Made by a program: the position numbers and the translations under genes
The notes under the pieces: model-generated
Database searches by the model: none
Told to the model about the DNA's origin: nothing
What the model saw: the letters and a program-made list of their open reading frames with translations, nothing else
Shown here: positions 61,374 through 64,000 of the stretch, piece after piece
Layout of the letters: every line of letters starts with the position of its first letter
Numbering within the stretch: the stretch's first letter is position 1
Assembly: GCF_016463975.1 (NCBI RefSeq)
Contig: NZ_JAEMNX010000003.1
Coordinates: 248,001 to 312,000 of the forward strand
Source of the DNA: Marinomonas transparens
GTDB lineage: Bacteria; Pseudomonadota; Gammaproteobacteria; Pseudomonadales; Marinomonadaceae
Direction of reading: 5' to 3'
DNA length: 64,000 nucleotides

Positions 61374-62351
61374 TCACGCTCGATCATGGGCAAAAGGCAG
61401 CACGTCTGAAATATGTGTTTTACAACACATAAGCATTAACAACCTATCCACCCCAAGCGCCACACCAGCGCATTCCGGCATACCGCTTTGTAAGGCACTG
61501 ATAAGACGTTCATCAAATTGACGCTCCGCACGCTTTAATGAATAACGAGCCGCTTTATCTTGAACAAAGCGACGGGACTGTTCCTCAGCATCCGTTAATT
61601 CGTGATACCCATTCGCCAACTCCATGCCTTGCCAATACAACTCAAAACGCGCCGCGACCTGATTACCCGTATCGTCTACATGAGTTTTTGCCAAAGCCGC
61701 TTGAGAGGCAGGGTAACTATGAATAAAACAGGGGGAAACTTGCCCAATAGCCGGCTCAATAACACTTGAAAAAATCAATTCTAATAGGGTATCTCTATCG
61801 TCTTCTTGCAAACCATATTCGGTGTGCTGGTGGGCATATTCTTGTAATTGAGAAAGAGCGGCTGTGAAAGGGTCTAATTGTGTATGTTGGAGAAACGCAT
61901 TCTGATAACTCAATCGCTCACACTTAAGTGCAGACTCATTAAGCAGTACAGACAATAGTGTCTCTATTTCCGCCATAAGTTGCCAGTGATCAAATCCTAC
62001 CCGATACCATTCCAACATGGTGAATTCGATACTGTGACGACGACCAACATCTTCTGCACGAAACACCTTACCTAATTGATAAATAGAATCCGAGCCTGCA
62101 CATAACAAACGCTTCATGGCATATTCAGGTGAGGTTTGCAGATAGTAAGTAAGGTCTTCACCTAGAGAACGAGTCTCGCAGGTTAGCACCTCGATATGAG
62201 GGTCAGAAATACTGCCTAAGGACAAACATTGTGTATCTACTTCCATTACTTCTAGATCATCAAAAAATGCTCGAATTGTTTTTAATAATTGAGCACGTTT
62301 TTGCAAGGTTAAAATATCGGCATTGGGCTGCCAAAGGGAAGCATGGTACAT
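61374..62351 (-). CDS. epmA: Elongation factor P--(R)-beta-lysine ligase EpmA
   Basis: Attaches (R)-beta-lysine to a conserved lysine of EF-P, helping ribosomes pass polyproline stretches. A 325-residue relative of class II lysyl-tRNA synthetase lacking the anticodon domain. Class II motif 2 is FRAEDVGRRHSIEFTMLEWY (about 97-116), and motif 3 includes GVALGVDRLLMLM near the C-terminus. The start MYHASLWQPNADILTLQKRAQLL agrees with the family. No EF-P gene lies in the window. Confidence 0.94.
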   Translation of the reverse strand: MYHASLWQPNADILTLQKRAQLLKTIRAFFDDLEVMEVDTQCLSLGSISDPHIEVLTCETRSLGEDLTYYLQTSPEYAMKRLLCAGSDSIYQLGKVFRAEDVGRRHSIEFTMLEWYRVGFDHWQLMAEIETLLSVLLNESALKCERLSYQNAFLQHTQLDPFTAALSQLQEYAHQHTEYGLQEDDRDTLLELIFSSVIEPAIGQVSPCFIHSYPASQAALAKTHVDDTGNQVAARFELYWQGMELANGYHELTDAEEQSRRFVQDKAARYSLKRAERQFDERLISALQSGMPECAGVALGVDRLLMLMCCKTHISDVLPFAHDRA

Positions 62352-62421
62352 AGAAAAGGCTCTGAAAAATAAAGGCTATAGTAGCAGACAAGAATCCATT
62401 TCGCCCCTTTCCTATTACCAG

Positions 62422-62646
62422 TCACTCTATCTTGGCGCGGCCGACAAAACGCTTTTTAATGGCAGCTAGGCCGTTCCAAAGCGCCTCTAAAATACAAAAA
62501 AACACACGACATCCCATCTCACCATGGGCGTCATAAAATGCCTGCTCTTCAATTTGTTGAGGCGTTGGAGAAGCATAAGGAAATGGCTCGCCACCATCCT
62601 TCATAAAACGATGGTATTTTTCTTCCAAATCGACCTCTTGTTTCAT
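62422..62646 (-). CDS. Small protein of unknown function
   Basis: A 74-residue protein with no recognised domain. It has a polar N-terminal half (EEKYHRFMKDGGEPFPYASPTPQQIEEQ) and a more hydrophobic C-terminal half with two cysteines (MGCRVFFCILEALW). AAAGGGG precedes the chosen ATG well. It is divergent from the LysR gene. It might be a true small gene, but the only support is the good ribosome site, coding-like composition and position. Confidence 0.5.
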   Translation of the reverse strand: MKQEVDLEEKYHRFMKDGGEPFPYASPTPQQIEEQAFYDAHGEMGCRVFFCILEALWNGLAAIKKRFVGRAKIE

Positions 62647-62735
62647 GCTAACCCCTTTCATTACCACGATTGACTCATTGCCATAGTACGAGGTATTTTC
62701 AGATCATCAATGAAACATATCGAAAGGATCTTTTC

Positions 62736-63578
62736 ATGAATGAAAAGGATATAGATTGGAACGATTTGAAGCTTTTCCTAGCAGTCGCACGAGAAGGCGG
62801 GCTTTCCGCCGCCGCAAAATCGACGCAGCGTAGCCCCGCCACATTAGGCAGAAGAATGCATGAACTCGAACGAAGCATGGAACGGGAACTCTTTTTCAGG
62901 CACGACCGAGGCTACGAATTAACCCTTGATGGTAAGTCTTTATTGGAAGAACTGACTCAAGTTGAATCTCAAATTCTGTACCAAACCGCAACGCCTGAAA
63001 AAACCTCTCGACCTTTGGTGAAGATTTCGGCTGGCACTTGGACAACACTCGCCTTACTAAAAAACCTAGATAAACTCGTAGGATCACCACCCGACATACT
63101 GCTGCGCTTCGTCTCAGAAGAAAAAATACTGGCTATTTCACACCGAGAAATAGTCATCGGGTTTCGCAACCAAAGGCCAAAAGAAGACGCTTTAGTTTGC
63201 CGTAAATTGGCTCGTATTGAATTTGCTCCCTATGCCACAGAAAGCGCCCCAGATGTATGGATAAAAGTGGTGGCAGACACACCGTCTGCGAGGTGGGTAA
63301 ACAGTAAGGTAGGTAAAAATGCCGTTTGCGAGGTGAGTAGCCCAAGGAACAGTCTCGATCTCGCGCTTGAAAATAAAGGCATCGCCCTATTACCCACTTT
63401 CATTGGCGATGCTCAACCTCTATTGCAGAAAGTTGGCAATACCATTGATGAATTAAGTCACGACCAATGGCTGGTTACTCATCATGAAGATCGTTATTTA
63501 CCCGAGGTACGAAGGTTAATCCAACGGCTCAACCTTATTTTTGATGAAACTGAAAAAGCAAAGCCAGTAAATAAATAA
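62736..63578 (+). CDS. LysR-family transcriptional regulator
   Basis: A 280-residue LysR-type regulator. The N-terminal helix-turn-helix is WNDLKLFLAVAREGGLSAAAKSTQRSPATLGRRMHELERSM (about 7-47), with the effector domain from about residue 90. The effector domain is shorter than usual. AAAGGA precedes the chosen ATG; a start 22 codons earlier lacks a ribosome site. It converges on a LysE-type exporter gene, a common partner of LysR regulators, but the arrangement (convergent rather than divergent) makes the link uncertain. Confidence 0.9.
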   Translation: MNEKDIDWNDLKLFLAVAREGGLSAAAKSTQRSPATLGRRMHELERSMERELFFRHDRGYELTLDGKSLLEELTQVESQILYQTATPEKTSRPLVKISAGTWTTLALLKNLDKLVGSPPDILLRFVSEEKILAISHREIVIGFRNQRPKEDALVCRKLARIEFAPYATESAPDVWIKVVADTPSARWVNSKVGKNAVCEVSSPRNSLDLALENKGIALLPTFIGDAQPLLQKVGNTIDELSHDQWLVTHHEDRYLPEVRRLIQRLNLIFDETEKAKPVNK

Positions 63579-63593
63579 CTGGCTTTGCTTTAG
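63553..63593 (+). terminator. Stem-loop at the end of the LysR gene
   Basis: Arms AAAGCAAAGCCAGT / ACTGGCTTTGCTTT overlap the stop codon. A short T tract follows on either strand, so it may serve both converging genes. Confidence 0.65.
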
Positions 63594-63620
63594 AAACGAG
63601 ATATTTTCACCAAGTTTTCA

Positions 63621-64000
63621 TCAAGTGTTTAATTTGCTCATCAGTATTTTAATACCCGCCACACTAAAGAAGATCGCAAAGATAAAATCAAAAGCACGAC
63701 TCATTTTGAAATAAAAATTTCTGACCTGAGCATGGGAAAACAACACTGCGTAACCTAAAAACACACAAGCACTCTGTAATCCTACCACTAAAATAATAGA
63801 CAACAGGCCCTCTATTCCAGCCGTACTCGGCACCCCCATTGTGTATAGAGCCCCAAAAAACAAGATCACCTTAGGGTTGGTCAAATGAATTGCTAAACCC
63901 CGTAAGTAGTCTCCCTTCACAGAAGGCGTTACTGTTTTGTCTAATATGAACGCTTTAGGAGACAAGGTCGATTTAAAAGACTTATAGGCTAAAAACAGCA
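63621..64000 (-). CDS. LysE-family amino-acid exporter, 3' part only (runs off the right edge)
   Basis: The last 125 or so codons of a LysE/RhtB-type exporter. It has LRGLAIHLTNPKVILFFGALY, the family's conserved N-P-K segment, followed by two to three membrane segments ending with FDFIFAIFFSVAGIKILMSKL. The frame stays open to the window end (LLFLAYKSFKSTLSPKAF), so the N-terminal half lies outside. The substrate is unknown. Confidence 0.85.
   Translation of the reverse strand, partial: LFLAYKSFKSTLSPKAFILDKTVTPSVKGDYLRGLAIHLTNPKVILFFGALYTMGVPSTAGIEGLLSIILVVGLQSACVFLGYAVLFSHAQVRNFYFKMSRAFDFIFAIFFSVAGIKILMSKLNT

Noticed and set aside
1..64000. tRNA, rRNA and CRISPR features
   Set aside because: No tRNA-like cloverleaf ending, rRNA segment or regularly spaced direct repeat was noticed by eye; a covariance-model scan could still find a small RNA.

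Overview
The window looks like chromosome of a marine gammaproteobacterium close to Marinomonas (Oceanospirillales). The support is the mixture of several TRAP uptake systems, a urea transporter, TmcA, EpmA, a KdgR/Tog/Ogl pectin module and GC content in the mid-forties. This placement comes from recognising protein families, not from a database search.

Layout. 0-6.6 kb: minus-strand urea block, urtABCDE followed by ureD (cut by the left edge). 6.6-11.7 kb: accessory region with an orphan O-methyltransferase, copies of a degenerate dispersed repeat, and a small array of integron-type gene cassettes without an integrase (a CALIN). The array holds an unknown protein, three GNAT acetyltransferases (one frameshifted) and a reversed ccdAB toxin-antitoxin pair, separated by attC-like sites. 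11.7-17.9 kb: a metallo-beta-lactamase-fold lipoprotein, then an ABC importer operon of the polyamine type ending in an Asp/Glu/hydantoin racemase-family gene. 18-24.7 kb: Fic protein, dimeric-type glycyl-tRNA synthetase, small conserved genes, an SDR gene split by an IS5-type MITE, a DUF1826 gene with a Zur-box-like site, an Lrp regulator and a DUF5062 gene. 25-29.3 kb: GntR-prpB-prpC-prpD for propionate (2-methylcitrate cycle). 29.4-35.2 kb: tmcA and a dctPQM-type TRAP system.

35.4-53.9 kb is a pectin/uronate island. Oligogalacturonides enter through TogMNAB and are cut by Ogl; KduD and KdgK carry the product to KDPG under a KdgR-type regulator. Free galacturonate probably enters through a second TRAP system. 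It is oxidised by Udh, then passes through galactarolactone isomerase, galactarolactone cycloisomerase, KdgD and an alpha-ketoglutaric semialdehyde dehydrogenase to 2-oxoglutarate, probably under a FadR-type GntR regulator. Palindromes repeated at several promoters suggest three different operators in this island. KduI, UxaC and KDPG aldolase are not in the window.

54-64 kb: gamma-glutamyltransferase, a diguanylate cyclase, a TauE-family permease, a DctB/DctD two-component pair (probable regulator of the dctPQM system about 25 kb away), EpmA, a small unknown protein, a LysR regulator and a partial LysE exporter.

No rRNA, tRNA, CRISPR array or replication origin was seen.
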